Source: Vibrio tasmaniensis (GTDB lineage: Bacteria > Pseudomonadota > Gammaproteobacteria > Enterobacterales > Vibrionaceae). From it: a stretch of DNA of 64,000 nt. The stretch covers positions 62,001 through 126,000 of the forward strand of contig NZ_AP025510.1 in assembly GCF_024347635.1 (NCBI RefSeq), in the 5' to 3' direction. The notes below the pieces were generated by a model. It worked only from the letters and a program-made list of their open reading frames with translations, had not been told where the DNA came from and did not search any database. This document shows, piece by piece, positions 1 through 22,276 of the stretch (the first letter of the stretch is position 1; every line of letters starts with the position of its first letter). The position numbers were made by a program, and so were the translations under genes.

Positions 1-159
1 GCGCGGTTTTGTTTTTTCTAAGCTATGGACTAGTCTTAGTTTTAGTGCTAATTTATCGCACGTTAATTGAACAAATTCTCTTCTTGGTCGAGCCTGTGAC
101 CAAATCCTTCTTAACTTAAGAAAACAGACCCTATTTTGACTAAACAAACTTCCACCACT

Positions 160-1419
160 ATGAATCTTACTGAACTGAAGAACAGACCTGTGTCTGAACT
201 TGTTAAACTTAGCGAAAGCCTAGGTCTTGAAAATCAAGCTCGCTTAAGAAAACAAGACATTATCTTCTCCATCCTTAAAGCACACGCAAAAAGTGGTGAG
301 GACATCTTTGGTGATGGTGTTCTAGAAATTCTTCAAGACGGTTTTGGCTTCCTACGTAGTGCAGACAGCTCATACCTTGCTGGTCCTGATGATATTTATG
401 TATCACCGAGCCAGATTCGTCGTTTTAACCTTCGTACCGGTGACTCTATTGGCGGTAAAATCCGTCCACCTAAAGATGGCGAACGTTACTTTGCTCTGCT
501 TAAAGTAAATACGGTTAACTACGATAAACCAGATAACGCTCGTAACAAGATTCTTTTCGAAAACCTGACTCCTCTTCACGCCAACGAACGTATGGTGATG
601 GAAGCGGGTAATGGTGCAACTGAAGATATCACAGCTCGTATTCTTGACCTTGCTTCTCCAATTGGTAAAGGTCAGCGTGGTCTGATTGTTGCTCCGCCAA
701 AAGCGGGTAAGACAATGCTTCTGCAAAATATTGCTCAAAGCATTGCTCGTAACCATCCTGAGTGTGAACTAATGGTTCTACTTATCGATGAGCGTCCAGA
801 AGAAGTAACAGAAATGCAGCGCCTAGTTAAAGGCGAAGTAATCGCATCGACGTTTGATGAACCAGCATCTCGCCACGTACAAGTAGCAGAAATGGTAATC
901 GAGAAGGCGAAGCGTCTTGTTGAACACAAAAAAGACGTGGTTATCCTACTGGACTCAATCACTCGTCTAGCTCGTGCTTACAACACTGTGATTCCTTCAT
1001 CAGGTAAAGTTCTTACTGGTGGTGTTGACGCGAATGCTCTACATCGTCCAAAGCGTTTCTTCGGTGCGGCGCGTAACGTAGAAGAAGGCGGTAGCTTAAC
1101 TATCATCGCAACAGCACTAGTTGATACTGGTTCTAAGATGGATGAAGTTATCTACGAAGAATTCAAAGGTACAGGTAACATGGAACTGCACCTTAACCGT
1201 AAGATTGCGGAAAAACGCGTATTCCCAGCGATTGATTTCAACCGCTCTGGTACTCGTCGTGAAGAGCTTCTTACTAAGAACGATGAACTACAGAAGATGT
1301 GGATCCTGCGTAAGATTGTTCACCCAATGGGCGAAATTGATGCGATGGAATTCCTTATCGACAAGCTAGCAATGACTAAAACGAACGATGAGTTCTTTGA
1401 CGCAATGCGTCGTCAGTAG
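160..1419 (+). CDS. rho: Transcription termination factor Rho
   Basis: Hexameric RNA-dependent ATPase that ends transcription at Rho-dependent sites in the cytoplasm. From the ATG at 160 the protein is 419 aa, the same length as E. coli Rho, and begins MNLTELK; an in-frame TTG at 136 adds only eight poorly matching residues, so I chose the ATG. Visible motifs: RNP1-like DGFGFLR near residues 60-66 (primary RNA site), Walker A APPKAGKT near 178-185 with Lys181 and Lys184, Walker B VILLDS ending at Asp265, Q-loop LTGGVD near 285-290, and R-loop KGTGN near 336-340. A terminator follows directly. The 159 bases upstream are a leader with no gene. Identification is essentially certain. Confidence 0.98.
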   Translation: MNLTELKNRPVSELVKLSESLGLENQARLRKQDIIFSILKAHAKSGEDIFGDGVLEILQDGFGFLRSADSSYLAGPDDIYVSPSQIRRFNLRTGDSIGGKIRPPKDGERYFALLKVNTVNYDKPDNARNKILFENLTPLHANERMVMEAGNGATEDITARILDLASPIGKGQRGLIVAPPKAGKTMLLQNIAQSIARNHPECELMVLLIDERPEEVTEMQRLVKGEVIASTFDEPASRHVQVAEMVIEKAKRLVEHKKDVVILLDSITRLARAYNTVIPSSGKVLTGGVDANALHRPKRFFGAARNVEEGGSLTIIATALVDTGSKMDEVIYEEFKGTGNMELHLNRKIAEKRVFPAIDFNRSGTRREELLTKNDELQKMWILRKIVHPMGEIDAMEFLIDKLAMTKTNDEFFDAMRRQ

Positions 1420-1441
1420 TCTTGATTAGCTGATTGTTATT

Positions 1442-1473
1442 AAAAAGCGCTGCCTTCGGGTGGCGCTTTTTAT
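1442..1473 (+). terminator. Intrinsic terminator after rho
   Basis: A 12-bp stem with a TTCG tetraloop (AAAAGCGCTGCC paired with GGTGGCGCTTTT, two G-U pairs) runs into a T tract. It lies 22 bases after the rho stop codon and before the Shine-Dalgarno of the next gene. Confidence 0.85.
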
Positions 1474-1529
1474 TTGCATTTTGTAGCGACAGCTTGCAGA
1501 ATGAGCAAAAGTGTTACGAGGAAGTTAAA

Positions 1530-2525
1530 ATGCAACATGGACTGTTGTCATCATTACTCCTGTCTACTTCACTGTTACTTTCACCGGTTGGCATGAGCTA
1601 TGCCACCGAGATGTCTCCACTTACAGTAGAGTCTTGGCTTGAGAATGATCAAGTAAAACTGAAAACTGCTGAATTACTCGAGCTTGTCGTGCGTGACGAA
1701 GTCAATTCGCTACGCTTTGCGCTTGAGCGTCTGACATTTCCCCAACAAGAGGTGGCTCGTTACCGGCTCTTGAAGAAGATCGAACAGCAAAAGATCGTTC
1801 TCACCCCTAAGATGTCTATCTTCATAGAACAGCAACTCGCGATCACGCCGACCTACCAAGTATTAGAGCGTGGTGATGGCTATGAGTTTACGGTACCTGC
1901 TTTTAATTACCCTTCTATTGCTAATCGATTGATCAAGCAATGGCACCAAGACCAGAAGACACTGGTGTTTGTATTGGATGCAGAAAAGCAGGAGCTCAAC
2001 CTTAATGAGTGGTTATCTGGCCCTGAGCATCAAGTTCAAACGCGAGAAGCTCTGTTAATAAGAGAGCTAGATAGTCTGTCTCCTGAAGCGGTTGATTATC
2101 TGACTAAGCAACTCACGGCATCCTCTATTGTTAGCTGGCTCCCTTCTACTGAGGTTGTGGTTCGATTAGCGCAAGTGAGCGAAGACCCAGAGGTCTACAA
2201 GATTCTATGGCGAATGAAGGCCGATTATCATAGCCAAGCTGAGCTAGTCCGCCTTGCTGAAACCAAACAAGCGTTCGCACTTGAACAAGTCATGGCTGCG
2301 ACTAAGAACCCTCGTTTGAAAGATGAAGCGATTACTTTGCTTACTAAAGTTAACCCGCTATCAGAAGAGGTGAAGGAGTTTCTTGTCTCTAGGATGGCGA
2401 TTGCCGATGAAGCGCCATTAGTCGCCCGTGAATTAGCCAAGCAAGGTCATACGCGATGGTTGCAAGATCTTGTGAATGATAACCCTCAGGTGAAGAGCTC
2501 TTTGATCGAACAAGCATTACCGTAA
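1530..2525 (+). CDS. Exported protein of unknown function, HEAT-like helical repeats possible
   Basis: I do not recognise a named family. The open frame begins at 1434, but the ATG at 1530 is preceded by GAGGAAG at good spacing and gives a clean signal peptide (MQHGLLSSLLLSTSLLLS..., cleavage probably near the SYA-TE junction), so I chose it; the product is 331 aa. There is no lipobox cysteine, so a soluble periplasmic protein is most likely. The mature part is acidic, cysteine-poor and rich in Leu, Glu and Ala; residues about 200-320 look like a series of amphipathic helices of HEAT/ARM type. It sits alone between the rho terminator and its own terminator, on the same strand as ubiD. Function unknown. 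Confidence 0.75.
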   Translation: MQHGLLSSLLLSTSLLLSPVGMSYATEMSPLTVESWLENDQVKLKTAELLELVVRDEVNSLRFALERLTFPQQEVARYRLLKKIEQQKIVLTPKMSIFIEQQLAITPTYQVLERGDGYEFTVPAFNYPSIANRLIKQWHQDQKTLVFVLDAEKQELNLNEWLSGPEHQVQTREALLIRELDSLSPEAVDYLTKQLTASSIVSWLPSTEVVVRLAQVSEDPEVYKILWRMKADYHSQAELVRLAETKQAFALEQVMAATKNPRLKDEAITLLTKVNPLSEEVKEFLVSRMAIADEAPLVARELAKQGHTRWLQDLVNDNPQVKSSLIEQALP

Positions 2526-2554
2526 AGTGGATTTTGCCTCTCAATAACCACAAT

Positions 2555-2586
2555 AAAAAGGGGGATCTCAGTGTCACCCTTTTTGA
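2555..2586 (+). terminator. Intrinsic terminator after the exported protein gene
   Basis: AAAAAGGG pairs with CCCTTTTT around a 14-base loop, 30 bases after the stop codon and 40 bases before ubiD, so ubiD probably has its own promoter. Confidence 0.7.
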
Positions 2587-2623
2587 TATACTGAGCGCAG
2601 AATAATCAGCATGTAGAAGTCCT

Positions 2624-4465
2624 ATGAGTTTTAAAGATTTACGTGATTTTATCGACCATCTTGAAAGTATTGGTCAGTTGAAACGCATTTCTCACCCAGT
2701 CGATCCAAACTATGAAATGACCGAGATTAGCGACCGTACTCTACGTGCTGGTGGCCCGGCTCTTTTGTTTGAAAATCCAATAGGCTATGACATGCCTGTT
2801 TTGACCAATCTATTCGGTACACCTAATCGTGTGGCTATTGGTATGGGTCGTCAGGAAGTGAAAGAACTGCGTGAAGTGGGTAAGTTGTTAGCTTACCTAA
2901 AGGAACCTGAGCCTCCAAAAGGCTTTAAAGATGCTCTTGATAAACTGCCGGTGTTTAAGCAAGTCTTAAATATGCCAGCTAAACGTCTTCGTAAAGCGGC
3001 ATGCCAACAAGTGATATGGCAGGGTGATGACGTCGACCTAGATAAAATCCCCGTGATGAGCTGTTGGGCCGATGATGTCGCACCATTGCTAACATGGGGG
3101 TTAACGGTTACTCGTGGTCCTAATAAGAGACGCCAAAACTTAGGCATCTATCGCCAGCAAAAAATCGGCAAGAATAAGGTCATTATGCGTTGGTTAGCCC
3201 ACCGTGGTGGAGCGCTTGATCTGCGTGATTGGATGGAAACTAACCCAGGTAAACCATTCCCAGTTTCTGTAGCGTTTGGAGCAGATCCTGCCACCATTCT
3301 TGGTGCGGTTACGCCAGTGCCGGATACTTTATCGGAATACGCGTTTGCAGGCTTACTACGCGGTAGTAAAACTGAGGTTGTTAAATCAATCAGCAATGAT
3401 TTAGACGTTCCTGCAAGTGCGGAAATCGTGATGGAAGGTTACATCGACCCGAATGAGTTCGCGGACGAAGGGCCTTACGGAGATCATACTGGTTACTACA
3501 ACGAGAAAGAAAAGCACCATGTGTTCACTATTACTCATGTAACCATGCGCGAAAACCCTATCTATCACAGCACCTATACTGGCCGTCCACCTGATGAGCC
3601 TGCGGTATTGGGTGTTGCGCTCAATGAAGTGTTTGTTCCTATTCTTCAAAAGCAGTTCCCAGAGATTGAAGACTTCTATCTACCGCCTGAAGGTTGTTCA
3701 TACCGAATGGCAGTAGTGACCATGAAGAAGCAATACCCAGGTCACGCTAAGCGAGTGATGATGGGTGTATGGTCTTTCTTACGCCAATTCATGTACACCA
3801 AGTTTGTATTGGTGTGCGATGAAGGTGTGAATGCACGAGACTGGTCTCAAGTGACCGCTGCTATGTGTGAACATATGGATCCGTCACGCGATAGCTTGAT
3901 GATAGAGCACACGCCGATCGATTCATTGGATTTTGCATCACCTGTGGTTGGGTTAGGTTCTAAGATGGGCCTAGACATCACTAAGAAGTGGGATGCCGAG
4001 TTAGCACTATCGCCAGATGTCGAATCAGCACCTGTAAATAGTGAACATATAGAGGGCAGCTTAGCTGAGTTAACCAAGACTCAACCTGAAATTATTGATG
4101 TTCACCTGCAAAACGATAATGCCAACATGGTTGTGGTGTCTATTGATAAGCAAGCTGCAGGTAATGGTAAGAAAATCATGGAAGCGGTTTGGTCTCAATT
4201 TGATGAGAACAAGTTTGTTATCGTGTGCGACGGCGATGTCAACGTGAGTGATTGGAATGACATTATTTGGGCGGTGACCACAAGAATGGATCCGGCTAGA
4301 GATACGTTGTTCCTACAGAATGAAACAGGACACTCAAAAATGGGTCTAGATGCGACCAATAAGTGGGAAGGCGAATGCCTGCGTGAGTGGGGTGTTCCAA
4401 TCACAAAAGATCCTGATGTCGTTAAAAAGATTGATAGCATCTGGGAACAGCTAGGAATTTCATGA
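2624..4465 (+). CDS. ubiD: UbiD, 4-hydroxy-3-polyprenylbenzoate decarboxylase, long form with C-terminal duplication
   Basis: Prenylated-FMN-dependent decarboxylase of ubiquinone synthesis; the cofactor is made by UbiX, which is not in this window. The UbiD core is clear: Arg177 in NLGIYRQQ and Glu278/Glu282 in [16 protein letters not shown] correspond to the Arg-Glu-Glu catalytic set of the family. At 613 aa it is about 115 residues longer than E. coli UbiD (497). The extra length comes from a repeated segment: residues about 361-456 (KxxMxxVWSF...[15 protein letters not shown]...MDPSRDSL...[12 protein letters not shown]) resemble about 501-581 ([10 protein letters not shown]...[15 protein letters not shown]...MDPARDTL...[11 protein letters not shown]). 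The second copy carries the usual UbiD C-terminus. The stop overlaps the ferredoxin start (ATGA). Confidence 0.95.
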   Translation: MSFKDLRDFIDHLESIGQLKRISHPVDPNYEMTEISDRTLRAGGPALLFENPIGYDMPVLTNLFGTPNRVAIGMGRQEVKELREVGKLLAYLKEPEPPKGFKDALDKLPVFKQVLNMPAKRLRKAACQQVIWQGDDVDLDKIPVMSCWADDVAPLLTWGLTVTRGPNKRRQNLGIYRQQKIGKNKVIMRWLAHRGGALDLRDWMETNPGKPFPVSVAFGADPATILGAVTPVPDTLSEYAFAGLLRGSKTEVVKSISNDLDVPASAEIVMEGYIDPNEFADEGPYGDHTGYYNEKEKHHVFTITHVTMRENPIYHSTYTGRPPDEPAVLGVALNEVFVPILQKQFPEIEDFYLPPEGCSYRMAVVTMKKQYPGHAKRVMMGVWSFLRQFMYTKFVLVCDEGVNARDWSQVTAAMCEHMDPSRDSLMIEHTPIDSLDFASPVVGLGSKMGLDITKKWDAELALSPDVESAPVNSEHIEGSLAELTKTQPEIIDVHLQNDNANMVVVSIDKQAAGNGKKIMEAVWSQFDENKFVIVCDGDVNVSDWNDIIWAVTTRMDPARDTLFLQNETGHSKMGLDATNKWEGECLREWGVPITKDPDVVKKIDSIWEQLGIS

Positions 4466-4731
4466 GCTACCAAGTAGTCTTATACCCAGAAAACATCAGT
4501 TTTACCGTGGAAAAAGGGCAAACGGTCTTGGATGCTGCGCTCAACAGCGATATCTATTTCCCAAACCGTTGCCAAGTCGGCGCATGCGCGATGTGTATGT
4601 GCAGAAAATTAGAAGGGCAAGTGAGTTACCATCTTGAACCCATGCTCACAGAGAAAGAGCAGCAACAAGGCTGGATTTTTGCTTGCCAAGCATTTGCAGA
4701 AAGTAATTTAGTTCTAACCTTTGCCGATTAA
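4462..4731 (+). CDS. Small 2Fe-2S ferredoxin
   Basis: An 89-aa plant-type ferredoxin. Cysteines at 37, 42, 45 and 75 give the C-x4-C-x2-C-x29-C cluster pattern; Cys47 is an extra nearby cysteine. It starts inside the ubiD stop codon (ATGA overlap), which implies translational coupling, and fre starts 20 bases after it. A standalone ferredoxin beside a Fre-type flavin reductase looks like a split form of the FNR-ferredoxin fusion seen in oxygenase reductases. That it passes electrons between Fre and a partner is inference. Cytoplasmic; the partner protein cannot be told from the sequence. Confidence 0.9.
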   Translation: MSYQVVLYPENISFTVEKGQTVLDAALNSDIYFPNRCQVGACAMCMCRKLEGQVSYHLEPMLTEKEQQQGWIFACQAFAESNLVLTFAD

Positions 4732-4751
4732 GGGTTAGTAAGAGGAAGAAC

Positions 4752-5465
4752 ATGACTATTAAATGTAAAGTGAAGTCTATCGAGCCTTTGGCTTGTAATA
4801 CTTACCAAATCCTACTTCACCCAGAAACACCGGTCGCTTTTAAAGCGGGCCAATACTTGATGGTTGAAATGGGTGAAAAAGACAAGCGTCCATTTTCGAT
4901 TGCAAGCAGCCCTTGTCGTCATGAAGGTGAGCTTGAGTTACACATTGGTGCAGCTGAGCACAATGCTTACGCTTCAGAAGTTGTTGAGGTAATGAAGAAA
5001 GCGCAAGCTGAAGATGGCGACATAGCTATTGATGCTCCGCACGGTGATGCGTGGATTAAAGAAGAAAGCGATCGTCCTCTGTTACTCATTGCTGGTGGTA
5101 CTGGCTTTAGCTACGTGCGCTCTATTCTCGATCACTGTATTGCTCAGAACAGTAAAAAAGAGATTCATCTATACTGGGGCGCAAAAGATGAGTGCCAACT
5201 GTATGCGAAAGAAGAGCTTGTCGACATTGCAGCAAAACACAGCAATGTGCATTTTGTACCAGTAGTAGAAGAAGCACCTGAAGTTTGGCACGGTCAAACG
5301 GGTAATGTACTTGAAGCAATCACGCAAAGTTTCGAATCATTAGCTGATTTTGATATCTACATTGCGGGTCGTTTCGAAATGGCAGGTGCTGCAAGAGACT
5401 TGTTTACTCAGAATAAAGAAGCAAAGCGTGACCATATGTATGCAGATGCTTACGCGTTTATTTAA
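4752..5465 (+). CDS. fre: NAD(P)H-flavin reductase Fre
   Basis: Reduces free FMN, FAD or riboflavin with NAD(P)H. The 237-aa protein has the ferredoxin-reductase fold motifs: flavin-binding RPFS at residues 46-49, nucleotide-binding GGTGFS at 115-120, and the C-terminal [11 protein letters not shown] typical of Fre and its LuxG relatives. An AAGAGGAAG Shine-Dalgarno precedes the ATG. It is the last gene of ubiD-ferredoxin-fre and is followed by a terminator. Reduced FMN from Fre could serve UbiX, which would fit the operon (inference). Confidence 0.95.
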   Translation: MTIKCKVKSIEPLACNTYQILLHPETPVAFKAGQYLMVEMGEKDKRPFSIASSPCRHEGELELHIGAAEHNAYASEVVEVMKKAQAEDGDIAIDAPHGDAWIKEESDRPLLLIAGGTGFSYVRSILDHCIAQNSKKEIHLYWGAKDECQLYAKEELVDIAAKHSNVHFVPVVEEAPEVWHGQTGNVLEAITQSFESLADFDIYIAGRFEMAGAARDLFTQNKEAKRDHMYADAYAFI

Positions 5466-5486
5466 GAATACTTTTAGATTTAGAGT

Positions 5487-5516
5487 AAAAAGAGAGTAGA
5501 AATGCTCTCTTTTTTC
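5487..5516 (+). terminator. Intrinsic terminator after fre
   Basis: AAAAGAGAG...CTCTCTTTTTT hairpin with a T6 tail, 21 bases after the fre stop. It insulates the ubiD operon from the rRNA promoters. Confidence 0.8.
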
Positions 5517-5575
5517 CGTTTAGGTGAACTATTAGGCACTTAAGCTCTGTTTATTCATTTTTCATGAAAAAGTAG

Positions 5576-5603
5576 TTGCTAAGCTGAGAGGGTTCCCTAT
5601 AAT
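5576..5603 (+). promoter_or_regulatory. rRNA operon 1 promoter P1
   Basis: TTGCTA (-35), a 16-base spacer and perfect TATAAT (-10), followed by GCG-rich sequence as in stringently controlled promoters. P1 and P2 are about 115 bases apart, like the E. coli rrn pair. Confidence 0.65.
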
Positions 5604-5690
5604 GCGACACCACTGAGACGGCAGACGCCACAAGGCTTCAGCAATAATCAGTCAGACGGAAAGCGACAATAATTAATTTTCAAAAAGTGT

Positions 5691-5718
5691 TTGACACTGA
5701 ATGTTAATTCGCTAGAAT
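5691..5718 (+). promoter_or_regulatory. rRNA operon 1 promoter P2
   Basis: Perfect TTGACA (-35), a 16-base spacer and TAGAAT (-10), with a GGCCGTCC discriminator. It lies about 50 bases upstream of the antitermination boxA. Confidence 0.75.
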
Positions 5719-5770
5719 GGCCGTCCACTTCGAGAGGCTCCTTACTTAAAAGGAACGCTCAACAAGTGAA

Positions 5771-5786
5771 GCTCTTTAACAATTTA
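5771..5786 (+). promoter_or_regulatory. boxA antitermination site, rRNA operon 1 leader
   Basis: GCTCTTTAACAATTTA matches the rrn boxA core where NusB-NusE load to make elongation resistant to Rho. Equivalent boxes occur near 7692 (spacer 1), 11183, 13101, 16663 and 18769. The leader continues to 6029 and holds no gene. Confidence 0.75.
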
Positions 5787-6029
5787 AACCTATCAATCTG
5801 TGTGGGCACTCGTTGATGAATATCAAAACGTTATTACTTAGGTAGTAACAGTTACTTCGGTAACAAAATTGATTTCAATGAACTGAGTGACCAATACGTT
5901 TAACTACTTGTAGTTATTCGGCACAGTCAATTCATTACCATTCTGTTGGAATGGTAATAGCTTTAAAATTACACTCTTTATTTATAAAGAATAGTTTTGA
6001 AGTCAGTATTCGTTGAGTCACAAAATCTT

Positions 6030-7584
<1,555 letters not shown>

Positions 7585-7939
7585 TACGAAGATAGTCACG
7601 ATGAGTGTCCACACAGATTGATGGTTTAGATTTAGTTAAAGCCAGAGCTTTAATTAATAACGTAAGTTATTGATTAAAGCTTTTTGCTTTATGCTCTTTA
7701 ACAATTTGGAAAGCTGACTGATTGATTACTTACGAGTAATTCAATCAAATTTAAAAGTTCTCAATGTTTATCTTTCATTAGATAAACACAACAAACACAT
7801 TCAAGTGTCTTGTATTCGAATCAAACTTTAGTTTGATTCACAATTGAGTCCGGCAAACAGTTATCAAGAATTAACCCTTCTTGATGACAACCAAAAACCT
7901 TGGTTAGTTGCCATACACTAAGACCCTTTCGGGTTGTAT
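7585..7939 (+). other. 16S-23S spacer of operon 1, no tRNA
   Basis: A 355-base transcribed spacer. I find no cloverleaf in it. It holds a hairpin-rich segment (CTTTAATTAATAACG...TTATTGATTAAAG near 7646-7680), a boxA-like TGCTCTTTAACAATTT at 7692-7707, and the 5' half of the 23S processing stem just before 7940. Confidence 0.8.
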
Positions 7940-10833
<2,894 letters not shown>

Positions 10834-10931
10834 ACAACACCCAAGGGGTTTTGTGGACTCAATAGAAAGACCAGACCTTGAATGCGTTTGAAGAGAAATA
10901 CTTTTAAATAAGCTTTCCGAATTTTAAAATT

Positions 10932-11051
10932 TGCTTGGCGACCATAGCATTGTGGACCCACCTGATTCCATGCCGAACTCAGAAGTGAAACACAATAGCG
11001 CCGATGGTAGTGTGGGGCTTCCCCATGTGAGAGTAGGACATCGCCAGGCTT
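10932..11051 (+). rRNA. 5S ribosomal RNA, operon 1
   Basis: A 120-nt 5S gene, TGCTTGGCGACC to CGCCAGGCTT, with the conserved CCGAACTCAGAAGTGAAAC loop. It lies 98 bases after the 23S end; the spacer matches that of operon 3 but not operon 2. Confidence 0.95.
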
Positions 11052-11438
11052 TAATTTCGACTTTGTCTATTTAATAGACAAGTCACCATAGAGTTCTAAG
11101 TTTCTTAGAGTTTTATGTTGACTTTCAAAGTGGAAAGCGTATTATACGCGTCCTGCTTACTTGCTAAGGCACTGAAAGCAAAGCTCTTTAACAATTTAAA
11201 CCTATCAATCTGTGTGGGCACTCGTTGATGAATATCAAAACGTTTTATCGTTAGATAAAACAGATTCTTCGGAATCAAAATTGATTTCAATGAACTGAGT
11301 GACCAATACGAATAACTTCGGTTATTTGGCACAGTCAATTCATTACCATTCTGTTGGAATGGTAATAGCTTTAGAATTACATGTTTACTTCGGTAAATAT
11401 TAGTTTTGAAGTCAGTATTCGTTGAGTCACAAAATCTT
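11052..11438 (+). other. Inter-operon region and leader of rRNA operon 2
   Basis: 387 bases between 5S of operon 1 and 16S of operon 2. It has two small hairpins (TTGTCTATT/AATAGACAA, and CTAAG/CTTAG followed by GTTTTA), then one promoter, a boxA and the 16S leader. There is no strong terminator, so read-through from operon 1 is possible. The same block recurs 5480 bases downstream, identical in the stretches I compared. Confidence 0.75.
11118..11145 (+). promoter_or_regulatory. rRNA operon 2 promoter
   Basis: TTGACT (-35), a 16-base spacer and TATTAT (-10), then an ACGCGTCC discriminator. Only one promoter is visible here, against two for operon 1. Confidence 0.7.
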
Positions 11439-12993
<1,555 letters not shown>

Positions 12994-13396
12994 TACGAAG
13001 ATAGTCACGATGAGTGTCCACACAGATTGATGGTTTAGATTTAGTTAAAGCCAGAGCTTTAATTAATAACGTAAGTTATTGATTAAAGCTTTTTGCTTTA
13101 TGCTCTTTAACAATTTGGAAAGCTGACTGATTGATTACTTACGAGTAATTCAATCAAATTTAAAAGTTCTCAATGTTTATCTGCTCTTAGTTAATAAGAA
13201 CGGTATAAACACAACAAACACATTCAAGTGTCTTGTATTCGAATCAAACGTTAGTTTGATTCACAATTGAGTCCGGCAAACAGTCATTGAGAATTAACCC
13301 TTCTTAATGACAACCAAAAACCTTGGTTAGTTGCCATACGCTTATTTGTCTTCACTTTTTAAAGTGAAAGCAAATAGAAACCCTTTCGGGTTGTAT
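12994..13396 (+). other. 16S-23S spacer of operon 2, no tRNA, longest variant
   Basis: 403 bases, no tRNA. It shares its first part with spacer 1, then has its own block near 13181-13203 and an extra hairpin (TTTGTC..CTTTTTAAAG..GCAAATAG) near 13345-13378 that is absent from spacers 1 and 3. boxA-like sequence at 13101-13116. Confidence 0.8.
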
Positions 13397-16290
<2,894 letters not shown>

Positions 16291-16411
16291 ACAACACCCA
16301 AGGGGTTTTGTGGACTCAATAGAAAGACCAGACCTTGAATGCGTTTGAAGAGACTTTTAAATCAGTTTTCCGAATTATTAATTGCCGCTAGCGCGTCAAT
16401 TAAACAAAATT

Positions 16412-16531
16412 TGCTTGGCGACCATAGCATTGTGGACCCACCTGATTCCATGCCGAACTCAGAAGTGAAACACAATAGCGCCGATGGTAGTGTGGGGCTT
16501 CCCCATGTAAGAGTAGGACATCGCCAGGCTT
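16412..16531 (+). rRNA. 5S ribosomal RNA, operon 2
   Basis: 120 nt. Differs by eye from the other two copies at 16509 (A instead of G, CCCATGTAAGAG). The 23S-5S spacer ahead of it is 121 bases and unlike the 98-base spacers of operons 1 and 3. Confidence 0.95.
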
Positions 16532-16918
16532 TAATTTCGACTTTGTCTATTTAATAGACAAGTCACCATAGAGTTCTAAGTTTCTTAGAGTTTTATGTTG
16601 ACTTTCAAAGTGGAAAGCGTATTATACGCGTCCTGCTTACTTGCTAAGGCACTGAAAGCAAAGCTCTTTAACAATTTAAACCTATCAATCTGTGTGGGCA
16701 CTCGTTGATGAATATCAAAACGTTTTATCGTTAGATAAAACAGATTCTTCGGAATCAAAATTGATTTCAATGAACTGAGTGACCAATACGAATAACTTCG
16801 GTTATTTGGCACAGTCAATTCATTACCATTCTGTTGGAATGGTAATAGCTTTAGAATTACATGTTTACTTCGGTAAATATTAGTTTTGAAGTCAGTATTC
16901 GTTGAGTCACAAAATCTT
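16532..16918 (+). other. Inter-operon region and leader of rRNA operon 3
   Basis: 387 bases that repeat 11052-11438 at an offset of 5480; I saw no difference by eye in the promoter, boxA and leader hairpin segments. No gene. Confidence 0.75.
16598..16625 (+). promoter_or_regulatory. rRNA operon 3 promoter
   Basis: TTGACT, 16-base spacer, TATTAT and the same discriminator as the operon 2 promoter. Confidence 0.7.
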
Positions 16919-18473
<1,555 letters not shown>

Positions 18474-18541
18474 TACGAAGATAGTCACGATGAGTGTCCA
18501 CACAGATTGATTAGGTTTAGAAAAGTAAAAGAGACGATATT

Positions 18542-18618
18542 GGGTCTGTAGCTCAGCTGGTTAGAGCGCTCGCCTGATAAGCGGGAGGTCGGTGGTTCGA
18601 GTCCACTCAGACCCACCA
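18542..18618 (+). tRNA. tRNA-Ile (GAT)
   Basis: 77-nt cloverleaf with encoded CCA. Acceptor GGGTCTG pairs with CAGACCC; anticodon loop CTGATAA gives GAT; T arm GGTTCGAGT. It lies in the 16S-23S spacer of operon 3 only, 22 bases before tRNA-Ala. Confidence 0.98.
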
Positions 18619-18639
18619 ATATCGACTAGAAACAAAGAT

Positions 18640-18715
18640 GGGGCTATAGCTCAGCTGGGAGAGCGCCTGCCTTGCACGCAGGAGGTCTGCGGTTCGATCC
18701 CGCATAGCTCCACCA
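18640..18715 (+). tRNA. tRNA-Ala (TGC)
   Basis: 76-nt cloverleaf with encoded CCA. Acceptor GGGGCTA pairs with TAGCTCC (one G-U); anticodon loop CTTGCAC gives TGC. The Ile-Ala pair is the usual spacer tRNA set. Confidence 0.98.
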
Positions 18716-19015
18716 TCTTTAAGTGTTTTTATCTGAAAATATTTAAAAATGGTTTCGAAAGAAATCTAGCTCTTTAACAATTTGGAAAGCTGACTGATTG
18801 ATTACTTACGAGTAATTCAATCAAATTTAAAAGTTCTCAATGTTTATCTTTCATTAGATAAACACAACAAACACATTCAAGTGTCTTGTATTCGAATCAA
18901 ACGTTAGTTTGATTCACAATTGAGTCCGGCAAACAGTCATTGAGAATTAACCCTTCTTAATGACAACCAAAAACCTTGGTTAGTTGCCATACACTAAGAC
19001 CCTTTCGGGTTGTAT
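18716..19015 (+). other. Distal part of the 16S-23S spacer of operon 3
   Basis: 300 bases with a boxA-like site at 18769-18783. The segment TTATCTTTCATTAGATAA and the short CATACACTAAGACCC end match spacer 1, while CAAACGTTAGTTTG and CAGTCATTGAG match spacer 2, so the spacer is a mosaic of the other two. Confidence 0.75.
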
Positions 19016-21909
<2,894 letters not shown>

Positions 21910-22007
21910 ACAACACCCAAGGGGTTTTGTGGACTCAATAGAAAGACCAGACCTTGAATGCGTTTGAAGAGAAATACTTTTAAATAAGCTTTCCGAATTT
22001 TAAAATT

Positions 22008-22127
22008 TGCTTGGCGACCATAGCATTGTGGACCCACCTGATTCCATGCCGAACTCAGAAGTGAAACACAATAGCGCCGATGGTAGTGTGGGGCTTCCCC
22101 ATGTGAGAGTAGGACATCGCCAGGCTT
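22008..22127 (+). rRNA. 5S ribosomal RNA, operon 3
   Basis: 120 nt, by eye identical to the operon 1 copy; 98-base 23S-5S spacer as in operon 1. Downstream sequence differs from the other two operons and leads to tRNA-Asp. Confidence 0.95.
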
Positions 22128-22192
22128 TAAATTAAATCTTTAGGTTGACCGACCTGGAGATATGGACGCTCACTTAGTGAGTTGACCACTGC

Positions 22193-22269
22193 GGAGTGGT
22201 AGTTCAGTTGGTTAGAATACCGGCCTGTCACGCCGGGGGTCGCGGGTTCGAGTCCCGTCCACTCCGCCA
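22193..22269 (+). tRNA. tRNA-Asp (GTC)
   Basis: 77-nt cloverleaf with encoded CCA. Acceptor GGAGTGG pairs with CCACTCC; anticodon loop CTGTCAC gives GTC. It lies 65 bases after 5S of operon 3 and is probably co-transcribed as the distal tRNA. Confidence 0.98.
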
Positions 22270-22276
22270 CTTATCA

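Noticed and set aside
11058..11083. TTGTCTATT/AATAGACAA hairpin as terminator of operon 1
   Set aside because: No T tract follows; it may be a processing hairpin, so I did not call a terminator.
18592..18777. 61-aa reading frame over the spacer tRNAs
   Set aside because: It overlaps tRNA-Ile and tRNA-Ala and has no coding support.
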